Shown: positions 9,105-19,204 of the stretch, piece by piece
Layout of the letters: each line of letters starts with the position of its first letter
How positions within the stretch are numbered: the first letter of the stretch is position 1
Origin: Intrasporangium oryzae NRRL B-24470
Lineage (GTDB): Bacteria > Actinomycetota > Actinomycetes > Actinomycetales > Dermatophilaceae
DNA: 64,000 nt
Assembly: GCF_000576595.1 (NCBI RefSeq)
Contig: NZ_AWSA01000011.1
Span: 1-64,000 of the forward strand
Reading direction: 5' to 3'
Notes under the pieces: model-generated
What the model was told of the DNA's origin: nothing
What the model saw: only the letters and a program-made list of their open reading frames with translations
Database searches by the model: none
Position numbers and translations under genes: made by a program

Positions 9105-9572
9105 ATGTCCGACCAGTCCGAGCACTACGAGCAGCCTGAGCAACCGGACCCCGTCCACGTCCTGCACCCGACGGAGTGCTGGGAGTTCCTGCGCGACCGG
9201 GAGTTCGGCCGGCTCGCCTTCCATCTCGTCGGCGAGGTGCACATCACCCCGATCAACTACGCCGTCGACCGCGAGCGGATCCTCTTCCTCACCTCAGAGG
9301 GCAACAAGCTCCTCGGGGTGACGATGAACGAGGACGTCGCCTTCGAGGTCGACGAGGTCGGCGAGGACACGGCGGTCAGCGTCGTCGCCCGAGGCCGGGC
9401 GCGTCACCTCGAGGGCCAGGAGAGGTACATCGTCGAGTCGCTCCCGCTCCGGCCCTGGGTCGACTACCCGAAGTACCAGGTCGTCGCCATCACCGTCACC
9501 GAGATCACCGGTCGCCGTTTCGACCTGTCGCGCCCCTGGCTGCACGACCGCGTCGACCCCGCCAACGCCTGA
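9105..9572 (+). CDS. Pyridoxamine 5'-phosphate oxidase-fold (flavin/F420-binding split-barrel) protein
   Basis: A 155-residue split beta-barrel protein of the Pyridox_ox_2 type: CWEFLRDREFGRLAFHLVGEVHITPINYAVDRERILFLTSEGNKL is the family core, followed by VAFEVDEVGEDTAVSVVARGRARHL. Members bind FMN or F420 and act as small-molecule reductases or oxidases; the true substrate is unknown. The ATG at 9105 has GGAAAGG 8 nt upstream. A GTG at 9096 lies inside that ribosome site and is less likely. A 23-bp hairpin follows the stop. It shares a divergent control region with nadE, so regulation together with NAD synthesis is possible. Confidence 0.85.
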   Translation: MSDQSEHYEQPEQPDPVHVLHPTECWEFLRDREFGRLAFHLVGEVHITPINYAVDRERILFLTSEGNKLLGVTMNEDVAFEVDEVGEDTAVSVVARGRARHLEGQERYIVESLPLRPWVDYPKYQVVAITVTEITGRRFDLSRPWLHDRVDPANA

Positions 9573-9574
9573 GA

Positions 9575-9626
9575 CGTATGCCGCTGGGTCGGCACCCGCG
9601 GTCGGGTGCCGGCCCAGCGGCATACG
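9575..9626. terminator. 23-bp stem, bidirectional terminator carrying the GTATGCCGC motif
   Basis: Arms 9575-9597 and 9604-9626 pair over all 23 positions (one G-U) around a 6-nt loop, lying between two convergent genes. Each arm ends in the window-wide motif (CGTATGCCGC / GCGGCATACG). No T-run follows, as is common in actinobacterial terminators. Confidence 0.85.
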
Positions 9627-9639
9627 GACAGAAAGGAAC

Positions 9640-10833
<1,194 letters not shown>

Positions 10834-10912
10834 CGGTGTCCTTCGCGGGTCGGGTGCTTGTGGCGCCACCCAGCGTATGCCGCCGGGCCCGCTCCCAGCG
10901 TCACGTCGGGTC

Positions 10913-11551
10913 CTACGCGTGGCCCGTTCGCGACTCGTCGGCCGAGAGCCAGCGGGGCCGGGGGAAGTAGTTCTCGTCGCTCTTGTCGAACGTCGTCGTC
11001 TTGCGAAGGAGACGCCGCGGGATCCGGGGGCTGCGGGAGGTCGTCTCCACCCAGGTGGTGGTCATCGCCGCGAGCGCCTCGAGGAGGTCGTCGGCGTCGG
11101 CGTCCGGCGTCAGCTCGTCGAGGTCCCGCGCCGAGGACTGGAGCGCGTTGTACGAGGCGGCCGCCTTGAGATGCTGCTCGGAGATGTCACCTGGCCGCAG
11201 GGCCGTCACGAGCGCGGCGGCGGCCGCGGCGAGCAGCGCGAGCACCCCGGCGAGCACGGGCATGGTGTTGAAGGCAGTGGCGCTGGCCGCCGCCGCGAGC
11301 ACGGCCGCCGCACCGCCCGCGACCCACTGGAAGTTCCCCCAGAAGCCGGCGGCCGTGACGTGTCGCTCGGCTTGGAGCCAGGCGTTCTTCTCCATCGTCC
11401 GGATGGACTGGCGCAGGTCGGCGACCGACACGGCCACGACCGGCTTGGCGCTCGGTGGGGATGGCGGTGGTGCCGGCGCCGGGTGTGCCATGGGTGCCGA
11501 TGCCGCGGCGCCGAGAGGGTTCTGCGGGCGTGTGTCCCCTGTGTCCACCAT
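10913..11551 (-). CDS. SLATT/DUF4231-like two-TM protein
   Basis: A 212-residue membrane protein. After a Pro/Ala-rich N-terminal tail (about 15-37) comes [23 protein letters not shown], then a tight pair of hydrophobic helices (about 76-93 and 98-117) separated by only a few residues, then a charged helical C-terminus ([19 protein letters not shown]). This is the layout of SLATT/DUF4231 proteins, the 2TM class predicted as pore-forming effectors in nucleotide-signalled conflict systems. Here it is an orphan: neighbours are kbl and an alpha/beta hydrolase, with no cyclase or SLOG gene. The family call rests on architecture and remembered pattern. A plain DUF4231 housekeeping protein is the alternative. 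Confidence 0.6.
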   Translation of the reverse strand: MVDTGDTRPQNPLGAAASAPMAHPAPAPPPSPPSAKPVVAVSVADLRQSIRTMEKNAWLQAERHVTAAGFWGNFQWVAGGAAAVLAAAASATAFNTMPVLAGVLALLAAAAAALVTALRPGDISEQHLKAAASYNALQSSARDLDELTPDADADDLLEALAAMTTTWVETTSRSPRIPRRLLRKTTTFDKSDENYFPRPRWLSADESRTGHA

Positions 11552-11646
11552 GTCTCGATGATCCTCCGCCGACCTTCGTGCGCGTGCCGATTCGGTGCAA
11601 GGTTCCCGACGGCAGCGGCCGGCGAGGCGCGCCGAGACCGGGCGAG

Positions 11647-12588
11647 TCAGGCGCGCCCGGGCGGCTGGAGGCCGGCGAGGTCGAGCAGGTCGTCGAGGAT
11701 CTGCTCGATCTTCATCAGGAGCGAGATGTGGCCCTCCCCCTGGACCAGGTGCGGACGGGTCCCGGCGACGTGCTCGCTCAGCCAGACCGCGTGCGCGAAC
11801 GGAACCATCAGGTCCTCGGTCCCCTGCCAGATCGAGGTCGGCACGTGCACGTCCGCGACGTCGAAGCCCCACGGCCTGGTGTGGGTCAGGTCGTCGTCAC
11901 GCCAGCCCACGATGCCCTGGTGACCCGCATGGCGGCAGGACGCCGCGAGGTACTCGGCGAGCTCTCCGGTGAGGGCGGCCTGGTCGACCGGAGGCAGGAG
12001 CCCGCCGAGCTCGGCGACCACGTCCGCCGCCGTGACGGAGAAGAGCGGCGTTCCGTGCTCCTCGAGCCAGGCCGTGAGCGCCTCGATGCCTCCGCTGACC
12101 GCCCCGTACTCCTCGACGTTCTCGGGTCCCATGCCGGCCAGGAGGTCGAGTCCCTCCGCGTCCGGAGGGGCGATGCCGACACCCGAGGTCGCGGCCCGGC
12201 AGCGGTCCGGCAGCATCGCGGCGCAGGCAAGGGCCCGGGGGCCCCCGCCCGACCAGCCGAGCGTGATGAACTCCGTGTGGCCGAGGTGGTCGAGGATCGC
12301 GGCGGTGTCGGCAGCGTCGTCGGCGACCGTCGCGGTCGTTGCGGCGTCGACTCGTGGCGTCGACCGCCCGTAGCCCGGACGTGAGTACGAGATCGTCAGC
12401 AGGCCGCGAGTGGTCGCGGCCCGCTCGAGTATCCCGAAGGGCACGGCTCCCTGTGGCGTCCCGTGGTGGAAGACGAACGGAACACCGCCGTCCGGGCCGG
12501 TGACGAGGACCTCGAGCTCACGGCCGTCGGCCAGCGGGACCATCCGGACTTCCGGGCCACTGGCGGGCTTGCTCGTCGTAGTGCTCAT
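11647..12588 (-). CDS. Alpha/beta-fold hydrolase
   Basis: Soluble serine hydrolase of 313 residues. FVFHHGTPQGAVPFG provides the oxyanion region, GWSGGGPRAL the nucleophile elbow, QGTEDLMVP the acid, and GEGHISLL the catalytic His, so the triad is complete. The cap is helical with an acidic, Leu-rich stretch. The substrate cannot be predicted; sequences like this are commonly annotated as esterase, epoxide hydrolase or haloperoxidase-like. It is transcribed alone and divergently from the membrane lipase-like gene at 12714. Confidence 0.85.
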   Translation of the reverse strand: MSTTTSKPASGPEVRMVPLADGRELEVLVTGPDGGVPFVFHHGTPQGAVPFGILERAATTRGLLTISYSRPGYGRSTPRVDAATTATVADDAADTAAILDHLGHTEFITLGWSGGGPRALACAAMLPDRCRAATSGVGIAPPDAEGLDLLAGMGPENVEEYGAVSGGIEALTAWLEEHGTPLFSVTAADVVAELGGLLPPVDQAALTGELAEYLAASCRHAGHQGIVGWRDDDLTHTRPWGFDVADVHVPTSIWQGTEDLMVPFAHAVWLSEHVAGTRPHLVQGEGHISLLMKIEQILDDLLDLAGLQPPGRA

Positions 12589-12713
12589 CCCGACAGGCTA
12601 GGGGCGATGCGGCCGCACCGGTGTGCCTTCGGTCGCACCACGCTGATTCCGGTGAGCCGCACGCTGCCGCCGCCTACGCTGGCAGCACCGACGAGACCGC
12701 ACTAGGAGTCACG

Positions 12714-14684
12714 ATGGCAGAGCACCCGGTCGTCAACCGCGCATCGCAGGTGGGGCTCGTCGCGGCGTCCGCGACCGTGCCGGCCACGTTCGCGCGGTCG
12801 CTCTCGAAGCGCTCGTGGATCGACCAAGGGCTGATCACGGGCCTCTCCACGGGCACGCAGTTCGTGCTGACCGTGGGGTCGCAGGCGGCGCTGTCCCGGA
12901 CGGCCTCGTTCCTCGCACCACTCCTGCCGATGCCGCAGTCGTGGACCGACGAGCAGCGCGTGCGGGCCGTGACGATCGCCGTCGACCTGCTCGCCGTCCC
13001 GGTGGGCCTGGCCGTGAGCCAGCTGAAGGTCCGGGACGAGTACGAGGAGCGGACCCGGTCGTTCGTCAGGCAGGCCGGCTGGCGTCTCGGCGTCACCGGC
13101 CTGTGCGGGTCGACGCTCGAGAGCGGGCTTGCGGTCACGCAGCGGCTCGACGACGCCGTGGGAGCCGATGGGCGACTCGCCCGGCTCCCCGTCGCCGTGC
13201 CCGCGGGTCTGCTCATCAACGCGGTCGCCGAGGCCGTGCGCCAGCGGGACGTGCCGCCCGACCACGAGACCGACCCGGCCCGGGCCAACCCGATGGTCGG
13301 GCTCGCCGCCGGCGGTGGGGTCGTCCTCGCGCTCACCGCGGTCGTCGCCGCGGAGAACTGGAGCGCCCGCCAGGTCGCCGCCCTCGGCGCCCGGGCGCTG
13401 CCGATGTCGGAGACGTCGTGGCTGCGCCTCGCGCACACCCTCGCCATGGGGACGATGGCCCTGGGCACCCACGCCCTGTGGGACCGGGCGATGACCCGGA
13501 TCGAGGCAGCGACGACGACGTACGAGGATGTCGTCGAGGGTGCCGAGACGGGCGCGTGGACGACCCCGTCGATCAGCGGTTCGCCCGAGAGCCTCGTGTC
13601 GTGGAGGCAGATGGGCCGCGAGGGCCGGCGCCACGCCATCTCCTTCGTCCGTCCACGTCACCTCACCGACGCGCCCGCGGAGATCAATGGCGTCCCCCTG
13701 CCCGACTACTCCATCAGCACGGTCATGCAGGAGGAGCCGAAAGCCGACCCCATCCAGGTCTTCGTCGGGCTCGACAACGCCCCGACCGCGAAGGAGCGCG
13801 TCGACCTCGCCCTCGCCGAGATGGACCGGACCGACGCGTGGTCGCGCTCGCTCCTCATGCTCGTCTCCCCGACCGGCACCGGCTACGTCAACTACGTCGC
13901 GCTGGCCTGTGCGCAGTACCTCACCCGCGGAGACATCGCCACCGTGACCCTCCAGTACTCCCATCGGCCCTCGCCGCTCTCCCTCGGCATGGTCGGCCGG
14001 GCCAAGGAGCAGAACCGGCTCCTGTGGCTGCGGATCGTCGAGCGGCTCCGCGAGATCCCGTCCGAGCGACGGCCGCGGGTCGTCGTCTTCGGCGAGTCGC
14101 TCGGGGCGCACACGAGCCAGGCGGCCTTCGCCGGGTGGGGGACCCTCGGCCCGGCGGCGCTCGGCATCGACCGTGCGCTGTGGATCGGGACCCCGGCCCT
14201 CAGTGCCTGGCGCAAGGAGCTCATGGACCCGAGCCGGCTCGAGGTCGACCGCAGCCTCGTCGCGATCGTCAACGACTACGAGCAGTTCCGCGCCCTCGGC
14301 GAGGAGGCCCGAAAGAAGGTCAGGTACGTCCTGCTCAGCCACGACAACGACGGCGTCACGAAGTTCACCCCGGACCTGCTCGCGTACCGGCCGTCCTGGC
14401 TCGGGCCGCAGCGCCCGGCCGAGGAGGAGGTCCCCGGACGGTCACCCCGCGGCATACCTCCGTCGATGCGGTGGCGGCCCGTGACGACGTTCTTCCAGCT
14501 CATGGTCGACATGAAGAACGCCCAGATCCCCGGCGCCTACCGGGCCTGGGCGCACGACTACCGCGCCGACCTGCCGGAGTTCATCCGGGACGTCTTCGAC
14601 CTGTCGTGCAGCGACGAGCAGATGGAGCGGATCAAGGATGCGTGCGAGCGGCGCGAGGCCGTCCGCGAGAAGCTTTTCGCCTGA
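12714..14684 (+). CDS. Membrane alpha/beta-hydrolase, Abhydrolase_9 type
   Basis: A 656-residue protein of the actinobacterial family with an N-terminal membrane domain and a C-terminal alpha/beta-hydrolase. The first half holds several hydrophobic segments (for example GLVAASATVPATFA, VTIAVDLLAVPVGLAV, LAAGGGVVLALTAVVAA, LAHTLAMGTMALGTHALW). The second half begins around GREGRRHAISF and contains FVGLDNAPTAKERVDLAL and the nucleophile elbow FGESLGAH. The family is thought to be a lipase or esterase facing the membrane. The ATG at 12714 follows AGGAG by 5 nt; the longer open frame to 12621 has no such site. It converges with the reductase gene at 14692 with only 7 nt between stops. Confidence 0.88.
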   Translation: MAEHPVVNRASQVGLVAASATVPATFARSLSKRSWIDQGLITGLSTGTQFVLTVGSQAALSRTASFLAPLLPMPQSWTDEQRVRAVTIAVDLLAVPVGLAVSQLKVRDEYEERTRSFVRQAGWRLGVTGLCGSTLESGLAVTQRLDDAVGADGRLARLPVAVPAGLLINAVAEAVRQRDVPPDHETDPARANPMVGLAAGGGVVLALTAVVAAENWSARQVAALGARALPMSETSWLRLAHTLAMGTMALGTHALWDRAMTRIEAATTTYEDVVEGAETGAWTTPSISGSPESLVSWRQMGREGRRHAISFVRPRHLTDAPAEINGVPLPDYSISTVMQEEPKADPIQVFVGLDNAPTAKERVDLALAEMDRTDAWSRSLLMLVSPTGTGYVNYVALACAQYLTRGDIATVTLQYSHRPSPLSLGMVGRAKEQNRLLWLRIVERLREIPSERRPRVVVFGESLGAHTSQAAFAGWGTLGPAALGIDRALWIGTPALSAWRKELMDPSRLEVDRSLVAIVNDYEQFRALGEEARKKVRYVLLSHDNDGVTKFTPDLLAYRPSWLGPQRPAEEEVPGRSPRGIPPSMRWRPVTTFFQLMVDMKNAQIPGAYRAWAHDYRADLPEFIRDVFDLSCSDEQMERIKDACERREAVREKLFA

Positions 14685-14691
14685 CGGCTCG

Positions 14692-15252
14692 TCAGGACCG
14701 CGTCGCGTAGCGCACGAAGACCGTGCCGCCATCGAACCGCCGGTGGTCGATCAGGTCGAGGTCGAGCCGGACCCCGTCGGGCAGCGCCCGGGTGCCGCCC
14801 CCGACGACGACCGGCGTCACGAGGAGCCGGACCTCGTCGACGAGGCCGTGGCGCAGGGCCTCCGCGGCGAGGTGGGGGCCTCCGACGCTGACATCGCGGC
14901 CGGCATACGCCTTGAGGGCACGCACCTGCTCGACGTCGAAGCTCCGCTCGAGGCGGGTCCGCGCGCTCGACACGGAGCCGAGGGTCGTGGAGTAGACGAT
15001 CTTGTCGGCGCCCTGCCAGATGGCCGCGTAGTCGTGCATCGCCGACGCGGGCTCCCCCGAGGTCGGGGCGGTCTCCCAGTAGAGCATCGTCTCGTAGAGC
15101 CTGCGCCCGTAGAGGTAGGTGCCGACCGGTCGCTCGAGGTCGTTGACGAAGGCGTGCACCTCCTCGTCCGGCGCGGCCCAGTCGAAGCGTCCCTCCGCGT
15201 CTGCGACGTAACCGTCGAGCGAGGTGATCACCGTGTAGACCAGCAGTGCCAT
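14692..15252 (-). CDS. Dihydrofolate reductase-fold protein (RibD C-terminal family)
   Basis: A 186-residue NADPH-binding reductase fold: LLVYTVITSLDGYVAD at the N-terminus, GTYLYGRRLYETM, then ADKIVYSTTL, and DVSVGGPHLAAEALRHGLVDEVRLLVTPVVVGGGTRAL, the nucleotide-binding and dimer segment of RibD_C. Such stand-alone proteins are usually annotated DHFR family but the real substrate is unknown; they rarely replace FolA. The ATG follows GAAGGAGACGCG. Upstream lie 378 bp without a gene that include the left copy of the island-flanking repeat. Confidence 0.88.
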   Translation of the reverse strand: MALLVYTVITSLDGYVADAEGRFDWAAPDEEVHAFVNDLERPVGTYLYGRRLYETMLYWETAPTSGEPASAMHDYAAIWQGADKIVYSTTLGSVSSARTRLERSFDVEQVRALKAYAGRDVSVGGPHLAAEALRHGLVDEVRLLVTPVVVGGGTRALPDGVRLDLDLIDHRRFDGGTVFVRYATRS

Positions 15253-15630
15253 CGCGTCTCCTTCGCCGTGCCGTCCCTCTCCCGCCCGTGCCGCGCGCGC
15301 CGTTGCGTGCCCTTCACGGGAAGTCGACCACAGGAGGGGCCCCGATGGGGCGAACGGGCCCGGAGACGTATGCCGCTGGGCGGGCTCCGCGGCCACCCGG
15401 CTGCGTCGAAGCGGCCCGGAGAACTCCAACGAGCAGCCCTCAGGCACACCTGAGACGAGTCAGCCCGCCTGGCGCAGAGTCAGTGCCCACCGCAGGTCTC
15501 GATCCACCACGTGTCGTCCGCTTCCGAGCTCATGAGATCTGCGCCGAGGGACAGTACGTGATCGACGAACTCACTCGGAAGACCCACGCCATCGCCTGGT
15601 CGCCTTTGAGGTCATCTCGATGCCGACCGG
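15253..15630. other. Gene-free stretch at the left island edge
   Basis: No convincing coding region on either strand. It holds the left 37-bp direct repeat (15365-15401). To the right of that, base usage changes to that of the island genes. Open frames that cross it are compositional. Confidence 0.6.
15365..15401 (+). repeat. Left copy of a 37-bp direct repeat flanking the 15.4-26.9 kb block
   Basis: It begins GACGTATGCCGCTGGGC (17 bp identical to the right copy at 26894), followed by 20 bp ending GCGGCCACCCGGC with three mismatches. Both copies have the same orientation. The first half is the window-wide GTATGCCGC motif, so the repeat may belong to an interspersed family rather than be a dedicated att site. 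Confidence 0.8.
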
Positions 15631-17037
15631 TCAACCCTCGTGAGTGCCGCGGTGCCATTGTCTTCGGGTTTGCCGATCCACGGGCCCCGCCCCCGGTCCC
15701 CCGGTCCACCCCGGCGCTCCACCGAGCTGTGCGCCACGGGGGCGGCGGGCAGCAGGCCCGGGCGCGGCGACGACCGTCGCCTCCCCGAGCCTCTCCGCCA
15801 CGCTGCCGATCGGCCGGGGCCCCTTCGGTGGCGTCGCCGTCGAACGAGGGCCTGTCACATGATCGGGGCCAAACTCGCTCGGCAACCACCTCTCTTCGAT
15901 GCGGCCCAGGCGCCAGATCCCCAACGCGACCAGCCACGAGCCGGCGAACAGGCCGACGATGGCGTAGCCCGCGTGGGCCAGGTCGATGCTTGCGATGGCT
16001 GCCAATGGTCCGCTGGTAACGGAGAGCTGGTCGGCAATCACGCCGGCCAGCTCCACGCTGCCGATCGCCAGGGCAACGATAACCGAGATGGCGGTGATCG
16101 TGAGGTTGTAGAAGACCTTGCGGACCGGGTGCGCGAACGCCCAGCCGTAAGCGGCGTTCATGAGCACCCCGTCGCCGGTGTCCGCAAGGCACATGCCCGC
16201 TGCGAACAGGAGGGGTAGCACGAGGATGGCGTAGATCGGCAGGTCGAAAGCGGCGGCACCGCCAGCAAGCACGAGCAGCCCGACCTCGGTGGCGGTATCG
16301 AAGCCGAGGCCGAACAGCAAGCCAATCGGGTAGCTCTGCCACGGCTTGGTGACCGACTTTGTCAGGCCGCCCAGAACGCGGTTGATCGCCCCACGGGACT
16401 CAAGCCTCTTCTCGAGCTCGGCCTCGTCGAAACGGCCGGTGCGCATCTCGCGGAAGATGCGGATGATGCCGAGCAGGGCGGCGAGGTTGACAATTCCGAG
16501 CACCCACAGGAACGCCCCGGAAACCACCGGGCCGACGATCCCCGTGATCGCGTGGAGCCGAGAGCTGTCACTCTCGACCGGACCGACCAACGACTTCACC
16601 CCGACTGCCAGGAAGGCAGCGAGCGCGAACACGATGGTCGAGTGGCCCAGCGAGAACCAGAAGCCCACCGAAAGAGGCTTTCTTCCTCGGTCGTCGCCGT
16701 CGGCCCGCCGGGCGAGGTTGTCGCCGATCAGCTTCCGGGTCGTGTTGTCGACCGCGGCGATGTGGTCGGCGTCGAAGGCGTGCCGGAGCCCGAACGTGTA
16801 GGCGAGCACGCCCACGCCGACGGTGAAGAAGTGGTGACCGTCCCCGAGCCGGAAGTGCCGCGGCGCGACGAGCCCGAACAGCAGGCCGAACCCGACCAGG
16901 TGCAGCACGAGGATGGACGTCGCCATGCGGCCCAGTCCGCGCCGCTCAGCTCGGGTCAGGCTCCGCGCGAACGCCCGTAGCGGCTTGCGGGCCAACGGTG
17001 GTGTGTCGACCGCGGTGGTCGCACGCTGGGACAACAT
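15631..17037 (-). CDS. Nickel/cobalt permease, NiCoT family
   Basis: High-affinity Ni2+/Co2+ uptake permease. The diagnostic helix II motif RHAFDADHIAAVDNTTR is intact, as are FSLGHSTIVF and LFGLGFDTATEVGLL. About eight hydrophobic helices span residues 38-385. The protein is 468 residues, roughly 80 longer than usual, because of a Pro/Gly/Arg-rich C-terminal tail after GIWRLGRIEERW that looks like read-through into non-coding sequence. The metal choice cannot be read. No Ni-dependent enzyme gene (urease, hydrogenase) or B12 gene is in the window. Codons favour CTG/GTG, unlike the flanking chromosome. It is the leftmost gene of the putative acquired block. Confidence 0.9.
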   Translation of the reverse strand: MLSQRATTAVDTPPLARKPLRAFARSLTRAERRGLGRMATSILVLHLVGFGLLFGLVAPRHFRLGDGHHFFTVGVGVLAYTFGLRHAFDADHIAAVDNTTRKLIGDNLARRADGDDRGRKPLSVGFWFSLGHSTIVFALAAFLAVGVKSLVGPVESDSSRLHAITGIVGPVVSGAFLWVLGIVNLAALLGIIRIFREMRTGRFDEAELEKRLESRGAINRVLGGLTKSVTKPWQSYPIGLLFGLGFDTATEVGLLVLAGGAAAFDLPIYAILVLPLLFAAGMCLADTGDGVLMNAAYGWAFAHPVRKVFYNLTITAISVIVALAIGSVELAGVIADQLSVTSGPLAAIASIDLAHAGYAIVGLFAGSWLVALGIWRLGRIEERWLPSEFGPDHVTGPRSTATPPKGPRPIGSVAERLGEATVVAAPGPAARRPRGAQLGGAPGWTGGPGAGPVDRQTRRQWHRGTHEG

Positions 17038-17178
17038 GGCTGGGTCCTCCGGATCGGGTCGTTCTCGTGGGTCGTGTTGACTGAGCGTTTAGCTCGTCGG
17101 CTGATCGGCTCGTGCGCCGGGCGCGCTGGTGGATGTCCGGGAAGGAGCCGGTGCGGGCACGGGGCACGCGCATCCCGC

Positions 17179-17224
17179 AGCGGATGCTCGGACCGAGGCG
17201 GCTCCGAAGGCCCGAGCATCCGCT
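17179..17224 (-). terminator. 13-bp stem downstream of the DUF4331 gene
   Basis: AGCGGATGCTCGG (17179-17191) pairs perfectly with CCGAGCATCCGCT (17212-17224) around a 20-nt loop, 12 nt past the end of the gene at 17237, and upstream of nicT. It probably separates the two transcripts. Confidence 0.7.
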
Positions 17225-17236
17225 CCGTCCGAGGTA

Positions 17237-18268
17237 CTAGGGCCTCGGCGCGGGTACCACGTAGGGGAATGCGCTGGCGCGCAGATGCCCGGACACTGAC
17301 GGCGTCAAACCCGACGGGATGGCCGTGTTCGTGACCAGGGACAGCATGACCTCGGGGGCGTTGTCGGCGAGGGTACGGCCGTTGCGCACGGCGAAGCCGT
17401 ACACCGCCGGAGTACCGACAACGTAGGGCATCACATCGGGGAAGAGCTGGTCGGCCACGACGTGCCCGTACCCGTCGGGGTCGCCAGAGGTGCCGGACGC
17501 TGCGACGGTGGACGAGATGAGGTCGGCCACGTACTTGCCGTCAGCGGCGCGGTCCTCGGACGGGTGGCGGGTGTTTGCCGGGTGGGCGAAGTGCACGTCG
17601 TCGGGCCAGAAGATCGGCCAGAGCATCGGGCGCCCGAACCGGTTGATCTGGTGCCACTCGTCGTCGCCCTCGCTGATCTTGGTGGTGCACCAGACGGCGA
17701 CTGCAGCCCCGGGCTGCAGCCGGGGGTGCCGATGGGAGACCTCGAGCACGATGGAGTCGACGGTGGTGTCGGTGAAGCTGTTCTCCGCTGCGTCCGGGTT
17801 CCAGCCGGACAGGTCCAGAGCGGTACCGCCGCGGACGGCGCCGTTGACCATTCCCAGCAGTGACAGGTCGATGTAGAACGAGTCTGCGATGCGCCCCGCC
17901 CACACGTTGGCGTCGCCCGCCTCCGCGGCCGACCCGGTGCGCCCTTCGAGCACGAGGTCACCGGAGGCCGAGTCGTCGCTGGCGGCCGCGCCGTCGAGGA
18001 CGTGGAGCCGGTAGGCCTGGTGCCCGTCTCTGCTTGGGGGCTCGAAGCTGAGCCGGTAAGTGAGCTCCTCCCGAGCTGCGCCGTCGAAGTGGACCTTGAA
18101 CTCGTAGCGCGCGTCGGGAAGGAAGGACGGTTCGGAGTGTTCTCCCGTGATGGTGGAGTTGACGTTCATGATGAAGACCGTGCTGTTCTCGCCGGGGAAG
18201 ACGTACATGTCGTCGATGTACAGCTGCCCGAGCGTGCCGGCCTGTGCAGCCGCGAGGTGGTGGGACAT
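17237..18268 (-). CDS. DUF4331 family protein
   Basis: A 343-residue protein with the DUF4331 pattern: an early IDDMYVFPGENSTVFIMNVN strand, FHVDG-like repeats, NVWAGRIADSFYIDL, then DTTVDSIVLEVSH and the INRFGRPMLWPIFWPDD block near the C-terminal third. The biochemical function of the family is unknown. No signal peptide is visible, although many family members are exported. The ATG follows AAAGGAGAGCCCC. Upstream (18332-18361) is a bipartite element shared with the esterase gene at 20155, which suggests common control inside the island. Confidence 0.8.
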   Translation of the reverse strand: MSHHLAAAQAGTLGQLYIDDMYVFPGENSTVFIMNVNSTITGEHSEPSFLPDARYEFKVHFDGAAREELTYRLSFEPPSRDGHQAYRLHVLDGAAASDDSASGDLVLEGRTGSAAEAGDANVWAGRIADSFYIDLSLLGMVNGAVRGGTALDLSGWNPDAAENSFTDTTVDSIVLEVSHRHPRLQPGAAVAVWCTTKISEGDDEWHQINRFGRPMLWPIFWPDDVHFAHPANTRHPSEDRAADGKYVADLISSTVAASGTSGDPDGYGHVVADQLFPDVMPYVVGTPAVYGFAVRNGRTLADNAPEVMLSLVTNTAIPSGLTPSVSGHLRASAFPYVVPAPRP

Positions 18269-18331
18269 GGGGCTCTCCTTTGGTGGGTGGGGTGATGACG
18301 TTTCCGATCGTCGGCTCTGGTCGTCGCCTGT

Positions 18332-18361
18332 CGCTTCTGTCGGATGACCTGATCCGGTGAC
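18332..18361 (-). promoter_or_regulatory. Bipartite element upstream of the DUF4331 gene
   Basis: + strand CGCTTCTGTCGGATGAC at 18332-18348, then GGTGAC at 18356-18361. The same two blocks, with one mismatch in the 17-mer and nearly the same spacing, occur upstream of the esterase gene (20239-20267), also on the minus-strand side. A shared activator or repressor site is inferred. Confidence 0.6.
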
Positions 18362-18504
18362 GTGACCCGCCCTGGGCGGCCACGCCCCGACGTTGCGTCG
18401 CGGGGGCCGACGGCTCCGCAGGTGCGTCGAGCGAGCTGCAATCCGCGTCGACCTGCCTGCCGCTCGCAGGCTGCGGTACGTCGCGTCCTGGTCGACAGGT
18501 CCGG

Positions 18505-19011
18505 CTACTGCGCGGCGGCGGCCAGCATCCACAGGTCCTTCTCCAGGTCGATGACCAGGCCGTGCAGCAAGTCCGTCGTGGAAGGGTCCTCGGCGTCGAC
18601 CGCGTCGCGGATCGCTCGTAGGGTGCCGACGGCCGTGGCGATGCGCCCGGCCACCGTGCGGGCAGTTTCCCCGGCCTGCGCCGGACCGGCCGTCATCGGT
18701 GGCAGGTGTGTTGCCGATGCGACGGTGGTGGACCGGCCGTCTGGGACGGCCTGGAGTGCTCGCATCCGTTCCGCGATGGTGTCCCCGCCGCTCCGAGCGG
18801 TGTCCACGACCGTGTCGAGCAGCTCGTGGACCGCCTTGAAGTCCGCGCCGACCACGTTCCAGTGCGCGTGCTTGGCCTGCAGCTCGAGCTCGATGAGATC
18901 GACGAGGGCGGCTTGGAGGTTGGCCTGCAGCCCGCCGGATGCGGCGGCGCGGGCCCGGTCGGACTCAAGTCGTCGGGTTGCGTGTCGAGGTCGTGTGAGT
19001 CCTGCTGTCAT
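18505..19011 (-). CDS. dps: Dps family DNA-binding ferritin-like protein
   Basis: A 168-residue ferritin-like four-helix protein: LQANLQAALVDLIELELQAKHAHWNVVGADFKAVHELLD holds the first helices with the conserved HWNVVG, and TVVDTARSGGDTIAERMRALQ the second ferroxidase segment. An Arg-rich N-terminal tail (TRPRHATRRLESDRAR) could bind DNA. It would form a dodecamer that oxidises Fe2+ with peroxide and protects DNA. The ATG at 19011 is chosen because the upstream open frame is low-complexity. It lies within the compositional island between DUF4331 and esterase genes, a set suggestive of stress response. Confidence 0.88.
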   Translation of the reverse strand: MTAGLTRPRHATRRLESDRARAAASGGLQANLQAALVDLIELELQAKHAHWNVVGADFKAVHELLDTVVDTARSGGDTIAERMRALQAVPDGRSTTVASATHLPPMTAGPAQAGETARTVAGRIATAVGTLRAIRDAVDAEDPSTTDLLHGLVIDLEKDLWMLAAAAQ

Positions 19012-19204
19012 TGGTCTCTCCTGTACGTGTCGCTGTTGGCGAAGGTGGGTCCTAGGGCTGCCCGGGGCCGCGTCAGACCGTGTCCGGGGCGATCCGCCAG
19101 CCGGGGGTCCGTATGGCGCCCGCGGCGCCCGGGCGGCCAGGGAGTGAGGTGTCGTGCGCGAATGACTGCGGCGCCCCGTCCGTGCCGTGGTCCCGCCAGC
19201 TCTG

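Noticed and set aside
12702-14342. 546-codon minus-strand open frame opposite the Abhydrolase_9 gene
   Set aside because: Arg/Glu/Asp-rich composition typical of a shadow frame; the + strand has TM segments and GESLGAH.
17038-17178. Cobalamin or nickel-cobalt riboswitch before nicT
   Set aside because: The leader is short and shows no B12-box or paired NiCo motifs; only the hairpin belonging to the neighbouring gene is visible.
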